A stretch of DNA of 64,000 nucleotides from the NCBI GenBank assembly GCA_944472135.2, contig OX235264.1, positions 95,862,319-95,926,318 of the forward strand. Reading direction: 5' to 3'. The notes under the pieces are model-generated. The model had not been told where the DNA came from and did no database searches. It saw nothing but the letters and a program-made list of their open reading frames with translations. Numbering within the stretch: position 1 is the stretch's first letter; the number at the start of each line of letters is the position of its first letter. A program made the position numbers and the translations under genes. Positions 32,211 to 44,719 of this stretch are shown one piece after another. The stretch is from Trichobilharzia regenti. Lineage: Eukaryota; Platyhelminthes; Trematoda; Strigeidida; Schistosomatidae.

Positions 32211-33089
32211 TGAGTGTGTAGAGTGCTTAGCTGTTCACCTATAATCAATCTAGAGTCGCTTGTCAGGTGAAATCTTGATGACTGAGTGACATTCTGATTT
32301 GATTTGAGAAGTGAATGATTACATGACTGAATGTAACACGATTGTAAATTGACCTAGATATCGTTCTGCCTATTTGAACCATTTGACACTGATTCCTCCT
32401 ATCAGACAATGAAACTGAAATTGAACATTTCTACCGCTCTTACCAAAAGGATGTTTTCTCCTTATAAGTTGGGAAGTCTACTATTTCAGTATGATTCCAT
32501 GTTTTATCGACCGTCTCTTCTACTGACACATTCAGCATAAACAGATACCGCATAACTCTGTCTTATTGAAATTCTGAATCTCGTTTCCAAATTTGAAACT
32601 GTCTACTGGAGTGGTGATGGCTAGGTTTTCTCCCGTCGGTTCCGTCAAATGTGAAACTGATTTACATCTTCGTAGTATGCAGAGCTCGAAATGGCGAATA
32701 TCGTGCGAAATATCAGTTTTAGATCGTATCATTTCCAATGGATATACATTCACGATGAATATGATAACGGGGACTTAGTGCATAAAAGTCATTTCCATGA
32801 AGAACTTTACCTCAAATAAAAGCTTTATTCTGGTAGTAATTGAAATAAAACCATGAAGGATCACCGGGGTCTTAGTGACTAACGTATTTTGTTATGAACC
32901 ATGACGTGGGTGTGTGTGTGTGCGGCTGCATATCTCTTCTCGGTGTCAGTAATTTCACAGTCGGTGGCCTCATTTTTCGGCCGCCCAGTAAGACAAATGA
33001 TGGCACACGAAAACGTCGTCACTCACATTCGGTAGGGAGAAACTGGCCTGTTCTGTGTGGTAAAGAGTATACAACATTTCTGCGTTCAA

Positions 33090-33096
33090 TATAAAT
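33090..33096 (+). promoter_or_regulatory. TATA box of candidate C (right copy)
   Basis: TATAAAT lies 46 bp before the ATG of the Thr/His-rich frame. The mirror box is at 15241-15247. Confidence 0.35.
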
Positions 33097-33141
33097 AGTG
33101 CTCACATACGCCTACATATACACGCGAAAGCTCCGGCTGAA

Positions 33142-33441
33142 ATGTTGACTATCAACACGCTACAATTAACAGTAATACTTCTTGCCTCTCAAAAACATCA
33201 AATCAAATCAAAACTCAACAACACTACTACTCAATTACCTACAACAGTCATTGAAACCAAACCAACTACTATTTCATCAATACACAGCACAAATCAGCTA
33301 TTCTGTGAATTATACACCAATACACACAACAGTCGTCACACAAATACACAAAGAGCAATTCACATGCAAATATGCACACTTCCACACACACACATACACA
33401 GTAAATCAACACTAACCATCCACAGAATAACACTACACTGA
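33142..33441 (+). CDS. Candidate C (right copy): Thr/His-rich secreted ORF, 99 aa
   Basis: Same protein as the frame at 14896-15195: a possible signal peptide (MLTINTLQLTVILLASQ), then a low-complexity Thr/Asn/His-rich chain with two cysteines. It lies between B3 and A3, transcribed in the same direction as A3. The identity of the copies says little, because the whole arm is duplicated. Evidence for a gene is the signal-like N-terminus and the TATA box. No recognised family. Confidence 0.35.
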   Translation: MLTINTLQLTVILLASQKHQIKSKLNNTTTQLPTTVIETKPTTISSIHSTNQLFCELYTNTHNSRHTNTQRAIHMQICTLPHTHIHSKSTLTIHRITLH

Positions 33442-34082
33442 GTGACTAGCCAATCAACCTACATCCATCACATTGTCAACTGACATTGACTATTCCACCA
33501 TCACCATAATACCAAAGGCCACACAGGATGCAACTCCGAGTGTTCGGTGTTCTCAACAGTGTAATACCTCAACAGATTGAAGTGTGATATATAGTAGGAT
33601 TTCTTCATAAGCTACCGTTCAACTTAAAGCAATCTTTGTGTTGCTCTCACGGGAGTAATTAAGCTGACACTAAGGAATGATGTTAGGAAGATCAAGAAAG
33701 CAAGCGAACTAGCCTCAGGAAAATCGAAACACACGTCAATTTAGGAACTCAACAAATTAATAGAAGAAAAGCACAAGACAATAAATGAAGAAGTTGACAT
33801 CAACGATTCATCGTCCATTGCCAAAACAAAGTGAGTTGCCATGAAGATAACTAGGATCTAGTGAGATTAAAGTCTACGAGAATTCATTAAATTTCAGCGT
33901 AACAGTCAGTGAACAAAAACCGGATTCAGCTGACAAATTGTAGATGTCATATCCTAATATTGTATGACCATACACAAAGTTCAACCATTTCATGAACACT
34001 GATTTATTCCTAAACATGACAAGTCAGGCAAATTAACGACACTTCAATCAATGCAAGACATTGTTTTCAAACAAATGAATAG

Positions 34083-34089
34083 TATATAA
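34083..34089 (+). promoter_or_regulatory. TATA box of A3
   Basis: TATATAA 81 bp before the A3 start. TGACAAG at 34017-34023. A CTCACTCACTCAGTCAGTCAG simple stretch lies between box and start. Confidence 0.5.
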
Positions 34090-34169
34090 GCATTAGGATT
34101 CTCATCTCACTCACTCACTCAGTCAGTCAGTCACTGTTACATACAAACAATCAAACATCGACAAGAACA

Positions 34170-34551
34170 ATGAAGGTAAGACTGCCATTTCTCATAACTT
34201 CATAACTAAATTCCCTTAATTCTTCCTTCTCTCCTCCTTTCACTAACAGAATCTCACGCTCCTCATCTTCACCACAATACTCATCGCTCTCATCTGCACA
34301 CCAGGTAAGTGTGTTCACTGGTTGTTGGCCGATGGATGCATTGTGATGCACAGTGAGATTCGAAACTGTGTACAACTCTCTTCTTATTCTGTCCTAATCT
34401 CCACGTGTTCTCTCGTCGTGTAGGTGCTGACGGTATGCTGGCTATGCTCCCAGTGACAATCAGAGCTGTACTGGCACCGGTGCTCAAGTTGGGATGCAAA
34501 TTCGTTCCTAAATTCCTGTTTCCGACTGACGAGGAGGTGGCCAGCTTCTAG
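34170..34551 (+). CDS. A3: small secreted peptide, family A (62 aa, 3 exons)
   Basis: Exons are 34170-34175 (ATGAAG), 34250-34304 (55 nt) and 34424-34551 (128 nt, stop TAG). Introns are 74 and 119 nt with gtaag donors and cag/tag acceptors. The signal peptide is MKNLTLLIFTTILIALICTPG. The mature peptide is about 41 aa, beginning ADGMLAMLPVTIRAVLAPV, with the single cysteine in KLGCKFVPKF and the acidic end PTDEEVASF. AATAAA lies at 34621-34626, 70 nt after the stop. It is the mirror copy of A2, with the same protein. Divergent partner of B3 in this arm. Secreted peptide of unknown role; MEG-like by structure. Confidence 0.75.
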
Positions 34552-35029
34552 TGTATACAAGCACACATTACCAGCTGATATGAATAGAATTGTTATGAGT
34601 CTTTCATCCTTGTTGATTGTAATAAAATCAGTGTAGTGTGTGAATACGTGTGTGGCTTTCATTGTGTTTTATTATTTTTTGAGTGGTCTAGTGAGTGGTG
34701 ATTTCGCTCGAGCATTTTAATTCGGTGAACATTGTTTTAGAACCGTAATTTCAAATCAACTGCCAACTTCTGAATTCTGATGCTTTTGTGATGTGATAAT
34801 TCTTCAGGTTTTGGAGAATATATATTTGAGCTTCATTGATTTTGCGTATACTTTGAAGAGCTCGAAATATGCCTCATATAGCAATCATTTATTCTCTTAT
34901 ATATATTATCTACTGATGTCAGCACGTCTCTTAAGCCAACACGAATAGAAAACAGACAGCCACACCTACGCGAATACCTCCACTTTTCAATCAGATTGTA
35001 TGATTTCATTTATTTGCACAAAACAAAGC

Positions 35030-38000
35030 TTCGTTAGGTCAGATCACACTAGTGGTAGACTTTGATTCTGGTAGGTGGATTATTCTATGAGGAGGCTCGT
35101 TATGCAGTTATACGCATAGCCGATGCACTTTTCTCTGAGTGTGTTGGTGATAACTACTGAAGACCACAGGTGGAATGAAAGACTTTGGTTATGTCGGGAG
35201 AATTGCAATGAAACCAAAAAAATATGTTTCTTTAAGCTTCTGGATAATAATGCGAAGCACAGGAATGGGCAAACAGATGGTTGACTTTTAATTAAGTATG
35301 TGTCTACGCTTGTGGTGGATTATGCAAGCCTTCTCACACTCTATGTAATTAGGCGACCTAGTGAAGATTAGTTACTTAACAGCAAATTATGAACGCCAAT
35401 ACTAATGCAGTGAAGTAGGGAAAGTTGAAACTAGCTGTCTGTATCATTGAAATGATTGACGTCTTATAGATACAATAACAACAATAATTTTGATTATCAT
35501 AATCCACATATTGCAACGTGATTAGCTGATTAATGACAATATCATTCGTAAGATTTAGCGCCAGGATTCAATTTGTTTATTCACACGTGTGACTTTGTAT
35601 TACAGCAGAAATACTGTGTTCAAGTATTTCGATCTCTTCGAATGTCACTATCACACAATTCAAATGCTTCCAACTAGCAGGCATAAATAACATGCTGTCA
35701 CGAATTAATCGAAATTTCTTCTTCACGGACTGGTGGTACGAGCACGCTGAGTTGCATATATTCGCAAACATCTTCATGGCGAATCTGGAGCGCACAAAGT
35801 TACAAGATGCAAACACAGAAGTGACAAACGGAATTATTCACTCCAATATTCTGTACGAAAATATATGGCATATTTCTTGTAAAATACGTAACTCACTGTG
35901 AGTAAATATAGAGATATTTGATTGGATATTAGGACTGCACACAACCGTTTGATTATAATTGTCTGAGTTCTATTCAGGTCCTATGGGAAGGGATCCTTGA
36001 CAAACGTGCAGTGGTGTCCGTTAGGGTTCTCTTTTAAAATGCTCAGATCATCGCTGTTGTTTCAAAGTTGTTGTTCGTAAGTTAAAATGCGTGTGTTGGG
36101 AACCCAATATAGCTCTCTTCCCCATCGTCAAATATTCAGACCACAATTCGATATCCTCCTTTCATCATAAATAAGAGTCAAGAAATCGGGCGAAATAGCT
36201 TGATAATATATCACCACGATTAATATGCGGAGTCTTTATCTGCTTTCTAGCAATACTGAAGTGAAATAAATCCCGGACATTCAACCGTTTCTCTCCAATG
36301 GGAACGAGATCACTGGCATCATTTTCCTGCTTAGAGCCGTCTCCGTGAGCTACTTCGGGTCAAGCAACTTAAATTCTGACTAGCAGTTTTGGTGGTGATA
36401 TTGAACACAATGAAGTGTGTCGATTCGCAACAGTTTCTTGTGTAGAGTCACGGTATTCAGACAAATTTACCAGATCATTTTAAGTAGTGAGAGTAAACGA
36501 GGTGTAAATACAAATTGTGGAAGATAAATTTGGCTATCAGAACACGAGCTGATTGTAAATAGCGAAAACGAAAATCAAATGTATCGCAAAAGAATGTTGT
36601 GTAGTTTGTCTCTGTATGAGTTAGTTAGTTCCAATGCCAACCTTATCCTTCCCTTATTCATAAAAGTTCCTTAGGGTTGCTCATGTTCTTTCTTTATATG
36701 ACAGTACTATCGAGACTCTGGATTTCTTCCTTATTTGTATTATTTTCGTTACTTGCATTGACACACTTACTTCTCATATTTGTCTTCATACGTCTCTTGA
36801 ATAAAACCTGATGTGTTTATCTTGAAAATCGTCTCAAATATCGATTGTATCACACAGGAAGGCTCTTCTGTGATAGAATAAATGAATAACCGAATAACAG
36901 TGTGGTTATGGAACTGACAAATCAGCAAGGTACTGAATAAATGTCATCAAGACTGCTTCAGTTACAAAAGACATGTGATCCTAATCGATGTGACACTTCC
37001 ATTCCAACATAAATGTCTGGTTTTGTAGAAACTGCATATATTAATGAGTCCATGGTTTGTAATTTGATTACAAGTGAGAATTTTACATAGCAGTCTCTCA
37101 TTACAAGGCGTCATTGCATTTACTTTAGGAGAGATGACAGCGAAACTGGAAGTGTGTATGCAAGTGAATAAAATCTAGTGGTTCATGAGAGGAACTCGCT
37201 TCGAAGACTTTAGTCGCTATATTTGTAATCCAGAACATATTACCTATGTCACTGATGCATTTGAGAACACTTCAAGATTATATTCAAATATCTGCTTATT
37301 ATGTTCCACCTAACCGATGATGTGATTTCTCCTGAAGTCAAACCAACAATGATTGTAAGTGAATTGTTTAAGTTACAATGAATAAACAATACCCCTCACT
37401 GGGATGAGTGAAAAGTGCAAATATTTGTGATTTCGCGATGACTAAGTCCAACTCCAGTGAATTTAAATATCAAGTTTGTGTGATGGCTTATAAAGCATCA
37501 TACCGTCGTTTCGTCTATGTATATGAAATGCAACATCCTTCCCTCTTAATGGATTTTGTCAACTTCAGATACTACATCACTGCTGACCACCAACTCTTGC
37601 TGTGGCTCTTGTAGCTCATTTATATGCTCCTGTTTGTGACAACGCAGCTACCCATCACAGTAACGTGTTTCATGTTAGTTAGTTATCTGGCCGCAGGATG
37701 AATCATCTTACCACCGCAGACAGAAAACCTCGTGAGAGTTCACCTGTGAATATTAAGTGAAAAATGTGGGTGATTTCACTATTGCTTTGCCAATTCAGGT
37801 GGATGGTTCCATTGTAAAGATTTCATTACACTCCTAGACAACATCTTCCATGCTAAATTCATAGTGGAGTCAGACTTTTCACTTCTCCAGTATTTACGAA
37901 TCAATGCAATTGGATGAATATTGCAAAACTTGCTTTTATCGACCTCCATGCTAACAATGAAGAATACAGATACTAGCGATGTAACATACTGAATCAGCCG

Positions 38001-38500
38001 ATGACACTGATCACATGACTATGAGTATTATCTTCTGCTGGCTTGTTAGCACACGCTGATCCTATTGAATCAGTTGTATCCTCTGAACACAACCAATGCA
38101 AAATCATCCACATGGACTACAAATCTCCTCCATTATTTCGACATCAAGGATATTATCAAGTATTTGACTGTCGAACCATGTGGAGTTTTTGCAATGCCAT
38201 CATAATCCTGTGTATAATGTGCATTAGTTACGATGAATTTCACAAGTAGTGTCTGTCCAGGGCCTAATGCATTCAGACTAAACTCAGAAATGCTAGTACA
38301 CACCTACTTCCCAGTGATTTATTGGCGTCTGAACAGTGATGTTAAATCCAGGGAATACATGTGCTTTTCATTCACATCCACCTCTGATTACTCTAAAGAT
38401 GCAGGTAAACCTCTCATATGTACTGTAGCTGACTAACAGTTTGGGTGGTGGTCCCATGAACGTTCGACATTCACAAAGTAGTTTGAAGTGAGACGAAGGA
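35030..38500. other. Region between A3 and B4, no supported gene
   Basis: Starts where the palindrome ends. No convincing exons. Around 37.6-38.25 kb the sequence is a diverged copy of the block behind B2/B3 (for example 'gatactagcgatg' at about 37,970 and 30,720, and 'gtgcattagttacga' at 38,219 and 30,920). It thus belongs to the ancestral duplication unit that ends with B4. Confidence 0.45.
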
Positions 38501-38589
38501 GTATTTCCGAGATGTAGGATGTGGGAATTGTCAACTATGAAGTGTATCGTTTAGCTCCTATCAGCTACAGAATGTCTTCAGTATTCAAA

Positions 38590-38900
38590 TATTATCATGA
38601 AAAATATGGTTCGAGCAATAATTTGCGCTCAAAAGCTCATAAGTTAATATTACTGTGTAACACTATGTGGAGTTATATTCTATCACAGTGCATAAGTATT
38701 ATACTTATACCTTGTAAGAGTTGAATTCGCAGAGCATCTGGTGATATTATGTAAGAAATGCATTTGCTCCAAAACAACATCACGGATATCATGATATGAT
38801 TATGAGCAATAAATTGTGCTTGAATCGTTATCAGTGAATGAAACTGTATCACTGTGTTTTATATGTGTGTTTTATAATGTGTTTTATAATTCACTCTGTG
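38590..38900 (+). mobile_element. PLE-Q terminal-repeat relics
   Basis: Two decayed direct copies of the PLE-Q terminal repeat: 38,590-38,760 and from 38,795. The second reads ATGATTATGAGCAATAAATT, then GTGCTTGAATCGTTATCAG. This is the hammerhead-like motif of 592-635 with mutations in stem II, GAAA and GTC. No coding part. Confidence 0.5.
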
Positions 38901-39664
38901 ATGGAACGAAATCATTTCAGACCGGCATTTCTTCACAACTGTGTTAAGTAACCAGTGTGGAAAACAAAAGGTGCATTGTGACCACATTTACAATGGTGAT
39001 ATTTAACGTCATGACCAAATCCCCTTATCTTCTCTCTGCCAAAGTCAATAATTACAAAATGTAGAATGCAACTCAGAGTTAATGTCACTTTCTTGATGAA
39101 CCAATAACCATATCACCAAGAATGTATCACACAGGAATTATTGGTTTTGTCTCAATAGCTAAAGACGATGCATGTGAGCTATTTTAACCATAGAGGTAGC
39201 ATCGATTTATGCGGGAATATATGCAGAAACAATATAACCTGTTGTAGTTATCAGAACGCATCTTGTCTAAAGATGAATTGCTATAATTAGGCACTTCCGT
39301 GGCAATATGAAAAAAGAGATTCAGCTGTAAATATTCTCCATATCTGCAACAGTTGGTGAGTTATTTCTTTTCCTTTGCTTACAGCCATATCCCTGGAAAA
39401 AACTTTCACTATCCACCTCATAATTGTCATCGATTCTCCCGATTTCGGCCCTGCCTACTGCACACACTTGTTTATTTATTTTGTGCGCCACTGTAACTAA
39501 GGGTGTTGTATAAAATTGAGTGTGTGAAGCACACCCGATTCAGGACTACATTCTACCCAAGGAGAAAAACAATGAATACAACAAGCTAAATTTATATTAG
39601 TTGACTATAAAATATCCAAAAGACACATAAGCTAACATTTTGTGATGACATCAACGAGGATTGA

Positions 39665-40173
39665 TCATTTGCGAGACTCTTTCACCGTCTTCGTCACCTT
39701 CTTCGTAGTCGTCACATCTGATGCACCGCCTCCTACGCTTGGTGCTCGCTCATTCGGACACGCCCAATGAACCACCTTCTTGACCAGCTTCTTCAATGTC
39801 GGAGGTAGAATGTTGAACATCTTATCCAGAACTGAGAGCGGTAACGTGTGTGTGTTGAAGGTATGTGTGTACAATGGAGGAATATGACGTGATGCATTGA
39901 GTATTGAGTAGTTTGTATTGCATTTCGGAATTGTTTCCATCAGCGAAGAGGGGTGGGTTGGCGAGAAATGAAGAGAAACAGGTCATCATTATCGCGAAAT
40001 AGGCACATTGACAGACAGGAATTCAGCTGTTAACGAATCTCGTGAACTTACTTAAGCCTTGTGTTTGACTGACGAGGACGGTTAAGCAGACGAGGAGGAA
40101 GATGCACTGATAGGATTGTTAGAGAGAGAGAGAGGAACAGTGATTTGATTAGAATTTCGCCACTTACCTTCAT
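39665..40173 (-). CDS. B4: small secreted peptide, family B (75 aa, 3 exons)
   Basis: Exons on the minus strand are 40168-40173 (ATGAAG), 40052-40106 (55 nt) and 39665-39831 (167 nt, stop TGA). Introns are 61 and 220 nt, GT/AG. The predicted protein equals B2: signal MKCIFLLVCLTVLVSQTQG, helix LDKMFNILPPTLKKLVKKV, then VHWACPNERAPSVGGGAS and the basic Thr/Lys tail. Several silent changes exist (for example ATT CTA CCT for ATT CTG CCT, GGT GCA for GGT GCG). The intron carries a 12-bp insert against B2 (tgtgtgttgaagg region). A TATA-like TATATAAT lies about 60 bp upstream. The upstream flank has diverged from B2, so it is outside the palindrome and an older copy. Confidence 0.75.
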
Positions 40174-40232
40174 TTTGTGTTAAAATGAATTCAAGTAACT
40201 TGGAGTAGTTCTCTTACTGCTGTTCCTGCTAT

Positions 40233-40240
40233 TATATATA
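40233..40240 (-). promoter_or_regulatory. TATA box of B4
   Basis: TATATAAT on the minus strand, about 60 bp before the B4 start codon, the same spacing as in B5. Confidence 0.45.
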
Positions 40241-40849
40241 CGCTCAGAGTATTGATTTCGTAGCTTGATTTGTACTTTTTTATGACTTACTGTCACTTAT
40301 GAAGTGAACTTTTGTTTGATTGAGATCTTTTCTTATCTGAATTTAGAAGTGAATGATTATGTGACTGAATATGATGGGATCGTGAACTGACCTTGATGTC
40401 ATTTAGAGTATTTGATCCATTTGATATTAACTCTTCTTATTGATATTTTACTCTGGCTGTCCTCAAATTATGAGTTAGATTACAGCACAGTTTTCACATT
40501 CATTGCGGATTTGACTTCATGGATGCCTAGTCAATCTATACGTGTTAATAATTGGTAAAAGTTAAACATCCCTGAGGTATTGAACAGCCTAAAATTCGTG
40601 AACTTTGTGCTCGTGAAGTATTCGAGTTATTCTTAAACTGGAGCTGATTACATTGAGACAGATGTAACTCATTAATTGATGGTTTTATAGGGTGTCGAAT
40701 GGTAAATGCTGTATTTTGTTACCCTATAGGATACAAAAATGTGTTTCTATTGGCTGAATCCTTTATTAGGCTTTAATTTTGTTTTGAATTTTTGATTTTC
40801 CCGTCGATTGATTGGACCGAAGTGCTCGGTCTCAGGTTGACACGTCGGC

Positions 40850-42060
40850 TTCTTTTGCAGATGCTTCGACGATGTCTGGGCATTTAATTAGTATACAATT
40901 GGTGGATGGTGGCTAGCAGTGGAATCCAGGATGCGCATTACGTCCGATTTGGGACCCGTCAGCTGGATGTACCTGCATTTCTCAGTGAGTGATGCTCTTC
41001 CTTCCTCGGTGCCCTGATAAATTATCTTTTCATCAGGTCATTGCGATTTTTCCTCCTTTCCAAAGACTCTACACTAGTGACGTAAGGATATCCGCTGACG
41101 TCGCCAAATCCGTTTTTGATACTTCTAGGGTAATTCCGGCTTGTTCTTCTTCTTGTTGTGCTCCAGCTGCCAATGTCTTTCCTCTCTCCTGATATTATTC
41201 TTCTCTCTTTCATTCAATATGCTGTACGCGCTGTTGTCCATCTTTTCATTAGTTGACATCCTGTTTCACCATCCTCCTCTTCCGTGTGCTCATAAAAGGC
41301 TATTCCTTGTCTTGTCTCTTCTTTATTCCTAAAACGACTTTACACTTTTCTTTGAGCATCACTTTCAGAGAGTTCCAATATTACTCCACACAGTTTCCTT
41401 CAGTGATGCCAACTAATGTCTGTGACTTTGCTCTGATGGGTACAGTAGAAATGTTGTATACAGTTTACCCTTGGGTGTGAAACTTGTATTGTGGTCGATC
41501 TCCAGCTGCTGTGGAGGCTTTCAGCTTGTTCTTGATGGTCTGAGCACGAATCTGCTGCTCTTATGGATTTTACTTTCAGTAGGCTGTCTTCACTTTCCTT
41601 TGGCGATATTGGGATAAAGGCTGTTTGATTTCTGATGTGTCCATCAGATGCGATCTATATCGCCTTTTCTTAAATCCTCGTCCTTGTACACGCGACGTCC
41701 AATCACCAAGTCACTGAATCCGCGTAATGCTGAGAAGAGTTCTGCGTTATCATACACCTCTCCAAAAGCCTCTCAACACATAAAGAACTCTGTTCCAGTA
41801 TTGTCTGCTCTCAATTTAGCCCTCATATCACCTATTGGGATATTTGTAATAGCATTCGGGATGTTATCCAATACTGTTTGTAATTATCTGAAGAAATGTC
41901 CCTTTCTTTGTTGTTCTGCGTTTTTGTAGTATCGTGCATAGTACTAAATAATTGTAAATTTCCCAGCCTTTTTCGTTGAATCTTGCAGTAATTAACATGA
42001 AGAGGGAGATTTTTTCCCATTGCATATGAGCTTTGAATACTGTTGATGATCCTGTAATAT
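40850..42060 (-). pseudogene. RTE-type endonuclease-region relic
   Basis: The minus strand around 41.86-41.64 kb reads IPIGDMRAKLRADNTGTEFF, then EAFGEVYDNAELFSALRGFS and DLVIGRRVYKDEDLRKG. This follows the order of the RTE endonuclease (GDFNAKIG..., NGERF..LC...LVIGGS.F..K...). Further on is ERRKDIGSWSTTRRRTSRNY, the stretch preceding the RT domain. Upstream it reads EKISLFMLITARFNEKGW. Many stops and frameshifts. The RT domain itself is missing here. Confidence 0.55.
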
Positions 42061-44340
42061 CCACTCCCTCAGTGTGCTTGTAACTACTGTTAAGGTGACC
42101 ATTGTAGTTTGTTGACTATCCAGTTGACAATTTGAAGTATCCCTATCCATTTCACTTGTTCTCTAAGATTCTGAACACGTCTGTGACATACTTGCCAACC
42201 TCAGAAGCTATCACAGCTGGCTTCAAATAAACTTCGAATGTTCCATGTTCCTATGTTTACTTTCATCGAATGAGGATATATCGGCTGACTGCCTGTCCGA
42301 AAGTTTTCACCACCTTGCGTCAGTTCATTTCTCTAATTCCTACGTAGAATAATTATGTTTTTTTATATCCTTTGATTTTTCTCTACAGACTGGGTAGATT
42401 TTCCGGGGTAAGGTCTCAGACCCCACTCAACCGATCTCCCTTAATTTGGCTTAGGAACAGCTAGTAAATTAGGAGAGGGTGCATAAGTTTTGCCAGTAGG
42501 ATACTCTCTTGACGCGCACAAAAACAGCTGGTCACAGCAGTAGTTTAATTCTTAAGAACCTTGTCCCTATAGATTATTCCATATCAATAAAAGTCGTTAT
42601 AAGTGATGTATAGAGTAAGGCTAAGTGCACAACAGAAGCTGGTGTTATACACGAAGGAAATATGGAACTGTGTATACGGCAGATGTTTATGCAAATACAG
42701 AATGGCATGAAACATCTTGAAATTGTGGCCAATTACAAAAAATTCATACAATGCGAAGAAGAAATATTGATTACAGAGCAAAACTTAAGACTGACTAGTT
42801 CACCAGAAGAGAGTTAAAATGCGGTGAATAACTCATTATGAAATACTCAATATGTGAAATGAATTAAGGTTCAGTCACATGAAGAAAATAAAAGAAATGA
42901 TGTCACTAGTAATTAATGAGAATCGTGAGTTACTGTCTGCATTGATGTGAAATTTGGTAGTCTGAAGTTGGATTATGCGTTGACATCAGTTCCAATTGTT
43001 TGTAAAATGCTAGAATGAAGGGTATGTGAACTTTGATATAGTATGTCTGGTATGATCTAAACAAAATAAGAAAACTAAAGATGAGGGTGAAAAGCGTAAC
43101 CCCTGACAGAAAGGATTATTTTTAGTTCAAGTATAGCCACGGTGGGAACAATGTCTGAACGCTTATTTATCAAACCTACTGTGCTACCTTTGTTAGTCTT
43201 ATTGTAACAGCTTGTCATATTTATAAGAGGAAGACAATCTATGTGTGAAGGTATCGTAAAAACGCGGTCATTAAGATATCTTGTGTTTACTAAGTTTGAT
43301 AGCCTTTAGCTTTTTACGTATTTAATTTCACCTTTTATGGACTAGTCTGAGTAATGTTCTATAATCCATAGATGTACCTGCCTGACATTGGGTTTTATAT
43401 TAATTGAATCACAGAAAAATGGATGGGGGGGAGTTAAGATAAGATTACTTGTCTCTCAGTTTCAGGATCAACCTGGGATACTCGAACTAGAAAAGAGACA
43501 GTAATCCAGAACAGAATGCCTTTTTCTCGCCCTAGCAGGACAAGGAATTAATGTCTGTTTAAACGGACGTCCCCGTAATTGTAGATGCAATATCAATGCT
43601 TTTCGTTATATAGTTATTAGTTAATGTTTATGAATGCTTTAAAATATAACAGCTTTTTGAACAGGTCTAAATATTCGCTGTCACTTAATATGTACTGGAT
43701 GATGTCAGTTTCTCTCTGTGCGCAATCTTAGATGCAAACTGACCTTGCCATTAATTTTAAGCCTCTGAACAAATCTATGTGATACTTCATTTTTTTATAA
43801 CTGAATAAGCACGATTTATACATAGGGTGAAGGTTAATTTTACTCTGTTGATTTCTTGTAAGAAATCCGGAGATCTAACTGCGACCGACTAATAAACCCA
43901 ACATTTGAGTAAAGCGTAAATTCTAGAACACAGGATTTATCACTGTGACATACTAAAGATAATCTAATCAATATAATATGCAAACGAACCCAGCTTATTC
44001 AAAGACTTGATAATCAGACGCCGGAAGCACGTTTGTCACCCAATCCACAATTTTCCATTGTGGTTGTTGATATGACAGATACAGTAGTCATGTCCTTTGG
44101 TCTTAAATTTTGTGATAGTAATATAAAATTCAGTAAAATGGACGTACAAGTTAAGTTTAACAACCTTTATGGACAGAATGGAACCTAATGCCTTCATAGG
44201 ATGAGAACGTCAGCAGATTAAAGGCAAGTTTAGCGGATTTTTGTTACAGATGCATAAATAGTAGACGTATTACTAATAGTATTTCAATTAAAATGCTGTG
44301 TATTCACTAGCCAACCAACACGTAGTTCGAGAAATACAGA
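42061..44340. other. No recognisable gene
   Basis: I see no supported exon. Part of 42.35-42.55 kb may belong to the RTE relic's 5' region. The rest is AT-rich and unassigned. The expected A-family partner of B4 is not found here. Confidence 0.35.
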
Positions 44341-44706
44341 CAAAACTGTCCTCTTTCGCCTGTTCCATGTGTATCTACCAGTTTGACTACTCGTGCACAA
44401 TCAGGAAAGTACATCACTGAATTTCTGAACACCTCCCATCTAGGTTTCCCACTGGTCTAAATAAAGCTATAAGCAGTTCACTACTAGCTCATCTCGTCTA
44501 TACTGGACATCAGGATGACTCTAACAAAGCTTTTAAATTTATTTATCGTATATAACCCGAGCTCCCGCATATTCTGTGAGTACAACACAGCAGAGGCAAT
44601 CGGAATTCATCTGAACAAGCCAAATCTGTGTGTTCAAAATAGTCGCATCACAGATATTAGGCTTTTAAAACCGATTTATTCTCCTCTCCTTGTAACTATT
44701 TTTTGA
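44340..44706 (+). pseudogene. PLE-R-type C-terminal relic
   Basis: The plus strand reads SSLLAHLVYTGHQDDSNKAF, KFIY and, after a frame change, EYNTAEAIGIHLNKPNLCVQ and ends LLKPIYSPLL. It parallels the PLE-R end (SSIAEHLIEINHKIDVNSAF, SEAIAIHKLKPPLCIQK). Two or more frameshifts. A 3' flank with CCGATGATGAGGAA follows at 45,050. Confidence 0.6.
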
Positions 44707-44719
44707 CTTTGTTAATTTT

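Larger units (their letters stand above)
25368..35029. repeat. Right arm of 9.7-kb palindrome
   Basis: Mirror of 13219-22959. It carries PLE3, PLE-S fragments, B3, candidate C and A3. It differs from the left arm by scattered substitutions, a one-base deletion in B3, a shorter stretch at about 33.52 kb and small indels. Confidence 0.9.

Noticed and set aside
34090..34140. CTCACTCACTCAGTCAGTCAG simple repeat before A3 as a functional operator
   Set aside because: Length and register differ in A1 and it looks like a slippage-prone simple repeat in the 5' UTR.
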